A stretch of 64,000 nt of DNA. Source: Lacrimispora saccharolytica (lineage in GTDB: Bacteria > Bacillota > Clostridia > Lachnospirales > Lachnospiraceae). Where the stretch lies: positions 17,854-81,853 of the forward strand of contig JACJJN010000016.1 of the NCBI GenBank assembly GCA_016899975.1, written 5' to 3'. The translations under genes were made by a program, and so were the position numbers. Under the pieces are notes generated by a model. It ran no database searches and was not told the origin of the DNA. It saw only the letters and a program-made list of their open reading frames with translations. Below, piece after piece: positions 50,741 through 59,552 of this stretch (positions are counted from its first letter, which is position 1; each line of letters starts with the position of its first letter).

Positions 50741-52055
50741 TTTTTTCCTCCTTTGCTCTTTTGCTGATATGGTCCTTCAGCTCTCCCGCCAGATACAGCG
50801 AGCCCACACAGAACAGCATTCCATCCCCCTTCATCGCATACGCCTGTTCAAATGCCTGCGCCGGATCCGCCTGCGCATATACTTCCCGGCAGCCAGCCTT
50901 TCGAAAATCCTCTGCCAGCTCCTCCGCCGGCACCTCGCGGCTTCCTTCGATCTGCGTCGCAACGACCCTTGCCGGGCGGATGCCTTCGCTGATCTTCCGG
51001 ATCATCTCCTCGTATTTCTTGTCACACACCGCAGAAAACAGGATGGTGATCTCCCGCTCCCTGGCAAAATGTGCCGCAGTTCGGATAAACTGCTCGATGC
51101 CGTCCTCATTATGCGCTCCGTCGATGATCACGCCAGGCAGCACCGTTTCCATCCGGCAGGGCCAGTGGGCTTTGGCAATCCCCTGGGTCAAACCTTCCTC
51201 CGAAATCCCGTGTATTTCTCTCAGACACTGCATCGTAAAATAGGCAAGACTTGCATTCATCATCTGATAATCCGCGATATACGGGATCTGCAGCGTCACC
51301 GGTTCCGCTCCCTGGCAGTCAAAGGTAAAGGTAATTCCTTCCTGGCTGACCGTCTCTCTCCGATACATGGATGGAAGCAGCTCGTAGGCAGGGCTGCCCA
51401 GTTCTTCCGCCCGGCTCCGGATCACCTCCGACGCTTCCCGGCAGTGTCCGTCATAGATTACCGGAACGCCCGGCTTGATGATCCCTGCTTTTTCCCCGGC
51501 GATCTCCGGAATCGTCTCTCCAAGATATTCCGTGTGATCCCGGCTGATCGATGTGATAATGCAGGCAAGCGGATGCGGAACCACATTGGTGGCATCCAGC
51601 CGTCCGCCAAGTCCCGTCTCCAGGACAATGTACTCCACATCCGCCTCGTCAAAGATTACCATTCCCATCAGGAACAGCAGTTCAAAATAGCTTGGATGAT
51701 CGCCGCCCTCGCGGACAAACCGGCGGACCATTTCCATGACTTTTTCAAAAGCGCTGAGAAAGGCTTCGTCGCTGATATTCTGCCCGTTGATGATGTAGCG
51801 TTCGTTGATGCGGATCAGATGCGGCGAAGTAAACAAGCCGACACTCTTGCCGCCGCAGCGCAGCATGGAATCCAGATAGGAACATACGCTCCCTTTTCCG
51901 TTGGTTCCCGCCACATGAATGATCTTTCTCCCTGTGGAAGGATTTCCCAGGCGCTCCATCAGCATCCGGGTGTGTTCCAGAGGATGTTTCGTTGTAAACT
52001 TTGGTATATTATCAATGTAAGATACTGCTTCTTCGTAGTTCAAAAATTCCACCAC
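50727..52055 (-). CDS. folC: Folylpolyglutamate/dihydrofolate synthase
   Basis: 442 residues; start codon uncertain (GTG 52055 or GTG 52052, or TTG four codons in), as the ribosome binding site is weak. The P-loop is HVAGTNGKGSVCSYLDSML; other motifs are GLFTSPHLIRINERYIING, LETGLGGRLDATNVV, SRDHTEYLGETIPEIAGEKA and VIIDGAHNEDGIEQF. It adds glutamate to folates. It has its own promoter at 52148-52175. Confidence 0.93.
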   Translation of the reverse strand: MVEFLNYEEAVSYIDNIPKFTTKHPLEHTRMLMERLGNPSTGRKIIHVAGTNGKGSVCSYLDSMLRCGGKSVGLFTSPHLIRINERYIINGQNISDEAFLSAFEKVMEMVRRFVREGGDHPSYFELLFLMGMVIFDEADVEYIVLETGLGGRLDATNVVPHPLACIITSISRDHTEYLGETIPEIAGEKAGIIKPGVPVIYDGHCREASEVIRSRAEELGSPAYELLPSMYRRETVSQEGITFTFDCQGAEPVTLQIPYIADYQMMNASLAYFTMQCLREIHGISEEGLTQGIAKAHWPCRMETVLPGVIIDGAHNEDGIEQFIRTAAHFAREREITILFSAVCDKKYEEMIRKISEGIRPARVVATQIEGSREVPAEELAEDFRKAGCREVYAQADPAQAFEQAYAMKGDGMLFCVGSLYLAGELKDHISKRAKEEKNAQL

Positions 52056-52147
52056 TCTTATCTAATGTACTTGTGCGGCAGACGTTTCCGGAACACACGC
52101 CGTCAGACCGGCTTCAGTTCCAACCTGAAACGCTCCGTCACCTTACC

Positions 52148-52175
52148 ATTATATAATAGTGGTGGAATATGTCCA
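52148..52175 (-). promoter_or_regulatory. Sigma-A promoter of folC
   Basis: TGGACA, 16 bases, TATAAT on the minus strand, about 90 bases before the start codon. Confidence 0.65.
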
Positions 52176-52228
52176 TAGATAAATTGAAATTTTTGTGCGC
52201 AAATTACGATTTTTTTCGGACGGAAAGC

Positions 52229-54403
52229 CTATGGATTCTGCGCATCGGCAGCATCCGCGCCGTCCGCCGGCGCCGGTGTCCCGGCCTCCGCCGGATCCGG
52301 TGTGACGGACGGCGTCAGCGTTACCGTTGTCTGACAGATCCAGGGATCTGTTCTGGATAGTACTTTCTTCGTGGAGCTGTTGCTCTGCTGCGCAATCGTC
52401 ACCTGATCTCCGTCTTTCAGTTCCAGATCATTGACCATCAAAGTATTGTTGTCCAGGAAAATCGTTTCCATCATTTCCCCATTTACTTCCACACGGCTGG
52501 ACGCAGTGAAATTCTCTCCGTAGAAATACCAGGTATTATTGCCCACACTCTCCGCCCCGGTCAGCGTAATCGGAACGACACCCAGCTGGATCGACAGCCG
52601 CTCATAAGGCGTTTCTCCGTCCAGGCCATAGGAATAACACTCTCCATACAGAAGATCGTACTGCAGCACCTCCAGATCCACCTGGTAATTTCTCGTATTA
52701 CGCCGTGTCTGATGATAGCGGAAAATGGTTCCTTCATGGATGCCCACGCGGTCCAGAACTTCCGCCGCGATCTGGTAGGACGCCAGATTCATATCCTTCT
52801 TTTCCAGCCCCATATTGTCCCAGATCACATACTGGGTCTGATACAGATATTTGTTGGTCAGATCTTCCATTTCAAGATCCATCGTCGGAAGATGGTCGCC
52901 GTACATCACCAGAACCGTCGGCTCATCGTATTCCTCCAGGCGTTCTGTCAGCTCTTTGATAAACTGATCCATCTCGTTGATCTCATTGACATAGTATTCC
53001 CATGCGTAATTATTCTTCGCCTTGTCTTCCGCCCCGGTCACTGTGATTTTCGGATCTTCCAGCACCGGTTCGTTCTGATAATCACCATGACCCTGAACAG
53101 AGATCGTATAAACGTAATCCGGCTGATCCGGCGTGGAGTCCAGCGCCTTGATGATCTCATCGGTCAGGATATAGTCCTTGACCCAGCCTGTCGGAGTCGT
53201 ATCGGAAATGTCCGGCATATACTCCTCGGAAGTGAAGGTCTCAAATCCCAGTCGGGAAAAAACTGTCCTTCTGGAATAGAAATTCGCCTCGTTGTTATGG
53301 ATCGCATGAGTCGAATATCCCAGATCCCTCAGCACATAAGGCGCGCTCTCACAGGTTTCCTCCTGGAGGATCGACTTGTACGGATACTCGCCCGGTCCAA
53401 AGTAACGAAGGCTCATTCCCGTGATCGTCTCAAATTCCGTATTTGCCGTTCCGGCGCCCACAACAGGGACACGGTACCAGCCGGAAGAATAATCCTTCAT
53501 CAGCTGGCGGAACGTAGGGATCGGATCCTCGGAAAGATTCAGATATTCCACCGTCTCCGGATCGAAGAAAGATTCCAGCTGAAGGAAAATAATGTTCGGC
53601 TTCACCGTATCGTTTTCCTCCGGCTCTCCTTCGCTTTCCTCAATCTGCTGCACCAGTTCCTCCGAATATCCGTTTGGCTCATTGATTCCTGTCTCAAACA
53701 GCGTCACTGCCAGACAGTAAGGGTAACCGTAATCCTCATAGGCAAACGCAATGTTTACAAAATAACTGGAAAGCACACGTTTTTCCAGCGCCAGATTCGT
53801 CGTACCCACAAACAAAAGCACCACCGCCGCGATCAGCGGAAGATTCACATACCAGCGGATCCTGCCTCTGAACTTCGGTCCCTTGAACCAGAACCATACC
53901 AAAAACAGGAGCACGGCTGCCAATGCCGCAAACGCCAGGATCACCGTTCCTCCCGAGAGATATTTGGTGACCACCTTGGCTCCGTCACTGAGGTTCTTCA
54001 GATCCGGTCCGGTAAACGGCGTGACCCTGTTGGACAGAATCACACAGTTGATAATACCCAGCAGCAGCCAGAAAAAGGTCATGAACATACGTGCCAGTGT
54101 CCTTCTCCTGAACAGATATACGACCATAAAAGTAGTAAAAATCAAAAATGCATTATACAAAAAAACCAGAGGTTTTTCTGTCATAAACGTCCATGCCTGC
54201 GAAAAGGATCTGCGGGACAGCGTCTCAATGATGAAATACAAAATGCAGCACCCCGCCGCATGCAGCGGCAGGGAAAGCAGATTGCAGATCTTCAAGGCTT
54301 TTGCGCAGCCCGGGCTCAGTTCCTTCGGTTCTCTGGCATTCTTCTTACGCCATTCCTTGAACCTACAGAAACCGTTTTTTATTCTCTCTTTAAATTTCTT
54401 CAT
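52229..54403 (-). CDS. LTA synthase-family membrane phosphotransferase
   Basis: 724 residues. Five membrane segments in the first 200 or so (ALKICNLLSLPLHAAGCCIL; VLFLVWFWFKGPKFRGRIRW region). The extracytoplasmic sulfatase-like domain has FLQLESFFDPETV, the probable nucleophile threonine in GAGTANTEFETITGMS, THAIHNNEANFYSRR, ISVQGHGDYQ and MYGDHLPTMD. An Ig/IPT-like C-terminal domain (about 600-690) and a Pro/Ala/Asp tail follow. These enzymes polymerise glycerol phosphate or move phospho-groups onto cell wall lipids. Its ATG is directly after the valS stop codon. Confidence 0.88.
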   Translation of the reverse strand: MKKFKERIKNGFCRFKEWRKKNAREPKELSPGCAKALKICNLLSLPLHAAGCCILYFIIETLSRRSFSQAWTFMTEKPLVFLYNAFLIFTTFMVVYLFRRRTLARMFMTFFWLLLGIINCVILSNRVTPFTGPDLKNLSDGAKVVTKYLSGGTVILAFAALAAVLLFLVWFWFKGPKFRGRIRWYVNLPLIAAVVLLFVGTTNLALEKRVLSSYFVNIAFAYEDYGYPYCLAVTLFETGINEPNGYSEELVQQIEESEGEPEENDTVKPNIIFLQLESFFDPETVEYLNLSEDPIPTFRQLMKDYSSGWYRVPVVGAGTANTEFETITGMSLRYFGPGEYPYKSILQEETCESAPYVLRDLGYSTHAIHNNEANFYSRRTVFSRLGFETFTSEEYMPDISDTTPTGWVKDYILTDEIIKALDSTPDQPDYVYTISVQGHGDYQNEPVLEDPKITVTGAEDKAKNNYAWEYYVNEINEMDQFIKELTERLEEYDEPTVLVMYGDHLPTMDLEMEDLTNKYLYQTQYVIWDNMGLEKKDMNLASYQIAAEVLDRVGIHEGTIFRYHQTRRNTRNYQVDLEVLQYDLLYGECYSYGLDGETPYERLSIQLGVVPITLTGAESVGNNTWYFYGENFTASSRVEVNGEMMETIFLDNNTLMVNDLELKDGDQVTIAQQSNSSTKKVLSRTDPWICQTTVTLTPSVTPDPAEAGTPAPADGADAADAQNP

Positions 54404-57055
54404 TTACTTTGAAAGCTGCTCCAATCTTGTACGAACCTGTTCCATCATCTGCTCGTAATTCGCCAGTTTTTCTCTCTCCGCCTGAACCTTTGCCTCCGGC
54501 GCTTTCTGGACGAAGTTCGGATTATTGAGCATTCCGTTGGAACGGGCAATTTCCTTGTTCAAACGTTCTTCTTCTTTTTTCAGACGTTCGATCTCTTTCT
54601 CAATATCCACCAGCTCCGCAAATGGAATATAGATGGCAGCCTGCGGGATTACTGCGGAAACCGCATCGTCGGCGATACCCTCCTTATCCTTCTGTACATG
54701 AACCTCATTGGCGGATGCCAGAGTTCCGAAGAACACGCTTCCGCTGCGGAATGTATCCAGCACGGTATCGTCCTCGCTTACCACGTAAACGCTGGCTTTC
54801 TTTGACGGCGGTACCTGAAGTTCGGTACGAACGGCACGGATGCTGCGAACGGCTTCCTTCATCCGCTCAACGTCCGCCTCTTCCTTCTGGAAGTTCCACT
54901 CCTCCGTGAATGCCGGCCAGGAAGCGATCATAATGGACTCTTCTTCCGGATTCAGCGTGCAGTAAATTTCCTCTGTGAGAAACGGCATGTACGGATGCAG
55001 AAGCTTCAGCGCGTTTCCAAGCACGGTCTTCAGTGTCCAGAGCGCCGCTCCCTTGGTCTCGTCCGTCTCACTGTACAGGCGCGGTTTCACCATCTCGATA
55101 TACCAGTCACAGAACTCTTCCCAAATGAAATCATAAACCTTCTGTACGGCGATACCCAGCTCATATTTGTCCAGGTTCTCCGTTACCTCAGCGGCAAGGC
55201 TGTTCACCTTGGACAGGATCCATTTATCGGCGATGGTCAGATTTTCTTTCGGCATCTCTGCCGGAACCTCCGCCTTTTCCAGGTTCATCATGATGAAGCG
55301 GGATGCATTCCATACCTTGTTGGCAAAGTTGCGGCTCGCCTCCACACGCTCCCAGTAGAAACGCATGTCATTTCCCGGCGCATTTCCTGTCATCAGTGTC
55401 AGACGCAGGGCATCCGCGCCGTACTGATCGATCACTTTCAGCGGATCGATGCCGTTTCCGAGGGATTTGCTCATCTTTCTTCCCTGGGAATCTCTCACAA
55501 GGCCGTGGATCAGTACGTGGTGGAACGGAATCTCACCGGTCTGCTCCAGAGCGGAGAACATCATACGCATTACCCAGAACGGGATGATATCATAACCCGT
55601 TACCAGGACATCCGTGGGATAGAAATATTCCAGTTCCGGCGTCTTCTCCGGCCATCCCAGTGTGGAAAACGGCCACAGAGCGGAACTGAACCAGGTGTCC
55701 AGAGTATCCGGATCCTGGGTGAAATGGGTGTGTCCGCATTTCGGGCAGACTGCAGGAGCGCCGCCTCTCTGTACGATCAGCTCCCCGCACTTGTCACAGG
55801 TATAAGCCGGGATCCTATGTCCCCACCACAGCTGTCTGGAGATACACCAGTCACGGATATTTTCCAGCCAGTGGAAATACGTTTTTTCAAAACTCTGCGG
55901 AACAAAGTTTGTTTTTCCGCTCTTTACCGCCTCGATCGCCGGTTTTGCCATATCCGCCATCTTTACGAACCACTGGGGTTTTACCATCGGCTCGATCGTC
56001 GTCTTACAGCGGTCATGGGTTCCTACGTTGTGAACATGATCCTCTACTTTTACGAGAAGTCCCTGTGCCTCAAGATCCGCAACCATTGCCTTTCTCGCCT
56101 CATAGCGGTCCATACCTGCGTATTTTCCGCATTTTTCATTCATGGTCGCGTCATCATTCATGATATTGATCTCCGGCAGATTATGGCGTCTTCCCACCTC
56201 GAAATCGTTAGGGTCATGTGCCGGTGTGATCTTTACGCATCCGGTTCCGAACTCTTTGTCTACATAGGCATCCGCGATCACCGGAATCTCACGGTCTGTC
56301 AGCGGAAGCTTCAGCATCTTTCCGATAAGATCCTGATAGCGCTCATCTTCCGGATTAACCGCAACGGCGGTATCCCCCAGAAGGGTTTCCGGACGGGTCG
56401 TGGCGATCTCAACATATCTGCCTTCCTCTCCAACGATTGGATAATTGATATGCCAGAAATGTCCCGCCTGTTCCTCATGCTCTACCTCGGCATCGGAAAT
56501 GGAGGTCTGACATACCGGACACCAGTTGATAATGCGGCTGCCTTTATAGATCCATCCTTTTTCGTACAGACGGCAGAATACTTCTTCTACAGCTTTGGAA
56601 CAGCCCTCATCCATCGTGAAACGTTCTCTGTCCCAATCTGCGGAAGAGCCCAGTTTTTTCAGCTGGTCGTTGATCCGTCCGCCGTACTCCTTTTTCCATT
56701 CCCAGCAGTATCTGAGAAATTCTTCGCGGCCGATCTCATCCTTGTCGATGCCTTTTTCTTTCAGCATCTCGGTTACTTTGACCTCTGTGGCGATCGCCGC
56801 ATGGTCGGTTCCCGGCTGCCAGAGGGTCTCATATCCCTGCATTCTCTTGAAGCGCGCCAGGATATCCTGCATGGTGTTGTCCAGCGCATGGCCCATATGA
56901 AGCTGGCCGGTTACGTTCGGCGGCGGCATCATGATGGTAAATGATTTTTTGTTTGGATTTACTTCGGCATGAAAATATCCTCGGTCCATCCATTTCTGAT
57001 AAAGTCTGTCCTCGATCCCTTTCGGATCGTAGGTTTTGGCAAGCTCCTTGTTCAT
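54404..57055 (-). CDS. valS: Valyl-tRNA synthetase
   Basis: 883 residues from ATG 57055 ([20 protein letters not shown]) behind AAGGAGGAAGAAA. The HIGH motif is in [20 protein letters not shown], the KMSKS in [15 protein letters not shown]; the editing domain has [19 protein letters not shown], and the C-terminal coiled coil (about 815-880) is the tRNA arm of ValRS. Expression is controlled by the T-box upstream. Confidence 0.98.
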   Translation of the reverse strand: MNKELAKTYDPKGIEDRLYQKWMDRGYFHAEVNPNKKSFTIMMPPPNVTGQLHMGHALDNTMQDILARFKRMQGYETLWQPGTDHAAIATEVKVTEMLKEKGIDKDEIGREEFLRYCWEWKKEYGGRINDQLKKLGSSADWDRERFTMDEGCSKAVEEVFCRLYEKGWIYKGSRIINWCPVCQTSISDAEVEHEEQAGHFWHINYPIVGEEGRYVEIATTRPETLLGDTAVAVNPEDERYQDLIGKMLKLPLTDREIPVIADAYVDKEFGTGCVKITPAHDPNDFEVGRRHNLPEINIMNDDATMNEKCGKYAGMDRYEARKAMVADLEAQGLLVKVEDHVHNVGTHDRCKTTIEPMVKPQWFVKMADMAKPAIEAVKSGKTNFVPQSFEKTYFHWLENIRDWCISRQLWWGHRIPAYTCDKCGELIVQRGGAPAVCPKCGHTHFTQDPDTLDTWFSSALWPFSTLGWPEKTPELEYFYPTDVLVTGYDIIPFWVMRMMFSALEQTGEIPFHHVLIHGLVRDSQGRKMSKSLGNGIDPLKVIDQYGADALRLTLMTGNAPGNDMRFYWERVEASRNFANKVWNASRFIMMNLEKAEVPAEMPKENLTIADKWILSKVNSLAAEVTENLDKYELGIAVQKVYDFIWEEFCDWYIEMVKPRLYSETDETKGAALWTLKTVLGNALKLLHPYMPFLTEEIYCTLNPEEESIMIASWPAFTEEWNFQKEEADVERMKEAVRSIRAVRTELQVPPSKKASVYVVSEDDTVLDTFRSGSVFFGTLASANEVHVQKDKEGIADDAVSAVIPQAAIYIPFAELVDIEKEIERLKKEEERLNKEIARSNGMLNNPNFVQKAPEAKVQAEREKLANYEQMMEQVRTRLEQLSK

Positions 57056-57093
57056 TTTCTTCCTCCTTGATCCTGGATGGTGCTGCCGGAAAT

Positions 57094-57412
57094 AAAAAGA
57101 AAAAGCCCTTTGCACAGCAATTGTGCAAAGGGCGAAACGTTCCGCGGTACCACCTTTGTTTTGTCTCTCTCAAAGCGCACGGATCTTGTCACATGTTCCC
57201 GTATCTTTTCCTGTACGCTCCTGTCCTTTAACGCTGACGAGGCGTGAGAATCTACTTTGCACAACCACTTGCTTTCTGTTGTCTTTCAATCCCCCGGTTC
57301 AAAAGCTACCTTCCATGACCACTTCCCTGGACGGCCTTTCAGCCGGTGAACCGTCCTCTCTTTCGGGGTTCTTCATGTACTCCTCTTTCTCATTACCTTT
57401 ATTTGTTCAGGT
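57094..57412 (-). ncRNA. T-box riboswitch of valS
   Basis: The T-box sequence AGGTGGTACCGCGG is at about 57142-57156 on the minus strand. The terminator stem GCCCTTTGCACA / TGTGCAAAGGGC (57105-57133) is followed by TTTTTCTTTTT. Stem I carries AGGAGTA (specifier-loop bulge), GGTTCACCGG and the probable specifier GTA at 57307-57309, in the usual setting GAAG-GTA-GCTTTTGAA, a valine codon. Uncharged tRNA-Val would favour antitermination and valS expression. Confidence 0.9.
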
Positions 57413-57419
57413 TGTCCTT

Positions 57420-57448
57420 ATCATAAGCGTGTTTCCGTATTTTGTCAA
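57420..57448 (-). promoter_or_regulatory. Sigma-A promoter of the valS T-box leader
   Basis: TTGACA, 17 bases, TATGAT on the minus strand, just before the T-box. It lies only 13 bases past the AraC stop codon. Confidence 0.85.
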
Positions 57449-57460
57449 GACGAAAAAAAA

Positions 57461-58321
57461 TTAAGATTTTTTGTAGTATTCTCTCGGGGCGCAGCCGTAC
57501 ATGGTGCGGAATTGACGGAAGAAATTGCTGTAGTCGGAGAAGCCGCTTTCTTCGGCGGCTGTGCGGGGCGGGATTCCTTCTTTCAGGAGTTTTTCTGCGT
57601 TCAGGAGTCTTTTCAGGAGCAGATACTGATACGGGGAGCCTCCTACTTCTTCTTTGAATTCTTTGGACAGCTGGCTGTAGTTTTTTAGGAATTGTTTTTC
57701 CAGCTGGCGGCTGGTTACCGGGTTCTTGTAGTTCTTTTCGATGTATTCTGCCATTTCCCGGACCGTTGCGGTCATTTCTGATTTTTCTGGCTTGGCTTTT
57801 CCCTGCTGTAATTTTGCACGGGCCAGCAAAACAAAAAAGCAGGTCAGCAGTGCATGGATCACGGTTTCTTTGCCGTATGCATTCCCTTTGTCTTCACAGA
57901 GAAGTTTCTGAAGCAGTGTTTTCATTTCCTGACGCTGTGGTTCTTCCAGACAGTACTGCTGTACCGGGAGATTTTCAGTGCCGGACCATTGGATGTTGTG
58001 ATCTTTTCCATTCAGTTTTTCCGACAGCTCCTGGGAAAATCTCAGAGCGATCCTTTCTGAACAGTGTCCGCTGTGAATGCAGGGCTGATGCAGACGGTAA
58101 GGAGGGATCAAAAGCAAATGTCCTGGTTCCATCCGATAGGTATATCCTTCCACATTATACAGAATGTCTCCTGATACGGCAAAAAAAGCTTCGTAGTGAT
58201 CGTGATAATGAAGGGATACCTTTCCGTTCAGGGGAGCCATATTGTGACGGATCATGTATACACTGCCTGCCGGGAGGGAAATACTGTCTTCTTCAAATCT
58301 GGATTTTATTTTCTCTCCCAT
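57461..58321 (-). CDS. AraC-family regulator with cupin sensor
   Basis: 286 residues. A cupin-like effector domain (about 25-115: KVSLHYHDHYEAFFAVSGDI, MEPGHLLLIPPYRLHQPCIH) and two C-terminal helix-turn-helix motifs, the last with RTAAEESGFSDYSNFFRQFR. It is divergent from the isomerase/epimerase gene at 58447 and most likely controls it; the inducer is probably a sugar or polyol. Start ATG 58321; a ribosome binding site AAAAGAGG is present. Confidence 0.9.
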   Translation of the reverse strand: MGEKIKSRFEEDSISLPAGSVYMIRHNMAPLNGKVSLHYHDHYEAFFAVSGDILYNVEGYTYRMEPGHLLLIPPYRLHQPCIHSGHCSERIALRFSQELSEKLNGKDHNIQWSGTENLPVQQYCLEEPQRQEMKTLLQKLLCEDKGNAYGKETVIHALLTCFFVLLARAKLQQGKAKPEKSEMTATVREMAEYIEKNYKNPVTSRQLEKQFLKNYSQLSKEFKEEVGGSPYQYLLLKRLLNAEKLLKEGIPPRTAAEESGFSDYSNFFRQFRTMYGCAPREYYKKS

Positions 58322-58380
58322 TCTGTCACCTCTTTTCCTGAAATCAACAATCTTTTTCTCATTTTTTGCAATATTTTTCT

Positions 58381-58409
58381 TTGATTCCTGCCTTTATACT
58401 TATTATACA
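58381..58409 (+). promoter_or_regulatory. Possible promoter of the isomerase/epimerase gene
   Basis: TTGATT, 17 bases, TATACA, about 35 bases before the start codon. The weak -10 would fit an activator-dependent promoter. Confidence 0.4.
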
Positions 58410-58446
58410 AAATTGATCCGCAAACAACAAGAAAGGAAGTGTCTTT

Positions 58447-59295
58447 ATGGAAAAAGGTAAGATCGGAGTACAAATGATGATGCTGAAGGAGGAAATCCGC
58501 CGGGACGGTATGCGGACTGCCATGGAAAAGCTTGCCGACCTTGGTTATCACGCGGTGGAAGTTTCCCAGATTCCCATGACGCCGGAAAATATCCGGGAAC
58601 TTCAGTATGCAGATCAGAATCTCGGAATTCAGACCGTTTCCATGTCCTGCGGGCTTGAGGACTTGTCTCCGGACTACAAATATCCGGGCGATACGCTCGC
58701 CAACGATTTCAATAAGATCGTCGAGGACTGCCAGGCGGTCAACTGTGGGATTCTGCGCATCGGAATGCTCCCCCTTCATTCTGCCGTCTCACCGGAAAAA
58801 ATGATGGAAATGATCCAGCGCTGTGAAGAATACGCGGCTGCGCTCAAAACACACGGAATTGATTTTTATTATCATGCGCACACAATGGAATTTTATCGCT
58901 GGAAAGGAAAACCCGTCCTTACCCATATGAAAGAACAAACAAAAGTGCTAGGTTTTGAGCTGGACAGCCACTGGATGTGGCGGGGCGGTGTGGATCCGGT
59001 TTCCTATATCCGAAGTTTTCAGGGACGTGTACGTCTCCTTCATCTGAAAGACTATCGCATCGGACTGGTCTCCGATCCCACACATATGCCGTCGGATATT
59101 TTCGGACCTCTGGAAGAATTTGCGGAAGTCGGCGAAGGCTGTCTTGACATGCCCGCGATCATTCAGGCAGGACTGGAGAGCGGAAGCGAATATTTCCTGA
59201 TCGAACAGGACAAGCAGTATGGCAGAAATGTTTATGATTCTCTTCGTATGTCCCGTGACAATCTGATAAAAATGGGATATGCTGACTGGTTTTAA
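58447..59295 (+). CDS. Sugar phosphate isomerase/epimerase (AP endonuclease 2 fold)
   Basis: 282 residues, ATG 58447 behind GAAAGGAAG. TIM barrel with LADLGYHAVEVSQIPMTPE, SMSCGLEDLSPDYKY, FYYHAHTMEFYRW, VLGFELDSHWMWRGGVDPV and LLHLKDYRIG, which supply the acidic and histidine metal ligands of the family. Proteins of this type isomerise or epimerise sugars such as inosose or related compounds. The AraC gene next to it suggests induced catabolism. Confidence 0.85.
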   Translation: MEKGKIGVQMMMLKEEIRRDGMRTAMEKLADLGYHAVEVSQIPMTPENIRELQYADQNLGIQTVSMSCGLEDLSPDYKYPGDTLANDFNKIVEDCQAVNCGILRIGMLPLHSAVSPEKMMEMIQRCEEYAAALKTHGIDFYYHAHTMEFYRWKGKPVLTHMKEQTKVLGFELDSHWMWRGGVDPVSYIRSFQGRVRLLHLKDYRIGLVSDPTHMPSDIFGPLEEFAEVGEGCLDMPAIIQAGLESGSEYFLIEQDKQYGRNVYDSLRMSRDNLIKMGYADWF

Positions 59296-59306
59296 ACACG
59301 TACAGC

Positions 59307-59343
59307 ACAACTCCCGCAGCAGAAAACCTGCCGCGGGAGTTGT
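59307..59343 (+). terminator. Terminator of the isomerase/epimerase gene
   Basis: ACAACTCCCGC / GCGGGAGTTGT with GCAG/CTGC inside, 12 bases after the stop. The plus-strand T-run is weak; it could also end the DUF4250 transcript from the other side. Confidence 0.65.
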
Positions 59344-59361
59344 CCCTGTCAGATGAGTTTT

Positions 59362-59532
59362 TCAGATAAACTGATTTCTCACTGCATCATATTCATAATC
59401 AATCGCTGCCAGCCTGTTCCGCAGATCATGTTCACTGACCTGCAGGGAACTGCACAGTTCCTGAAGGCTGGGATAAAAATCCCGAAGCTGAGTATTGACA
59501 TAGCTCAGCAGCATCACCGGATCCTTGGGCAT
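59362..59532 (-). CDS. DUF4250 domain protein
   Basis: 56 residues, ATG 59532 with GGAGGTAATGGAGCA upstream. It begins MPKDPVMLLSYVNTQLRDFY and ends LAAIDYEYDAVRNQFI, the DUF4250 pattern from end to end, as remembered from clostridial proteins. It follows clpB by 20 bases and may be cotranscribed. Function unknown. Confidence 0.85.
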   Translation of the reverse strand: MPKDPVMLLSYVNTQLRDFYPSLQELCSSLQVSEHDLRNRLAAIDYEYDAVRNQFI

Positions 59533-59552
59533 TGCTCCATTACCTCCACATT

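Noticed and set aside
52712..54412. 566-codon open frame opposite the LTA-synthase-like gene
   Set aside because: Same reasons: no RBS, no motifs, full overlap with a membrane protein with clear family motifs.
54995..56944. 649-codon open frame opposite valS
   Set aside because: Antisense to a strongly conserved gene; composition rich in His, Arg, Cys and Leu without any domain; no start signals.
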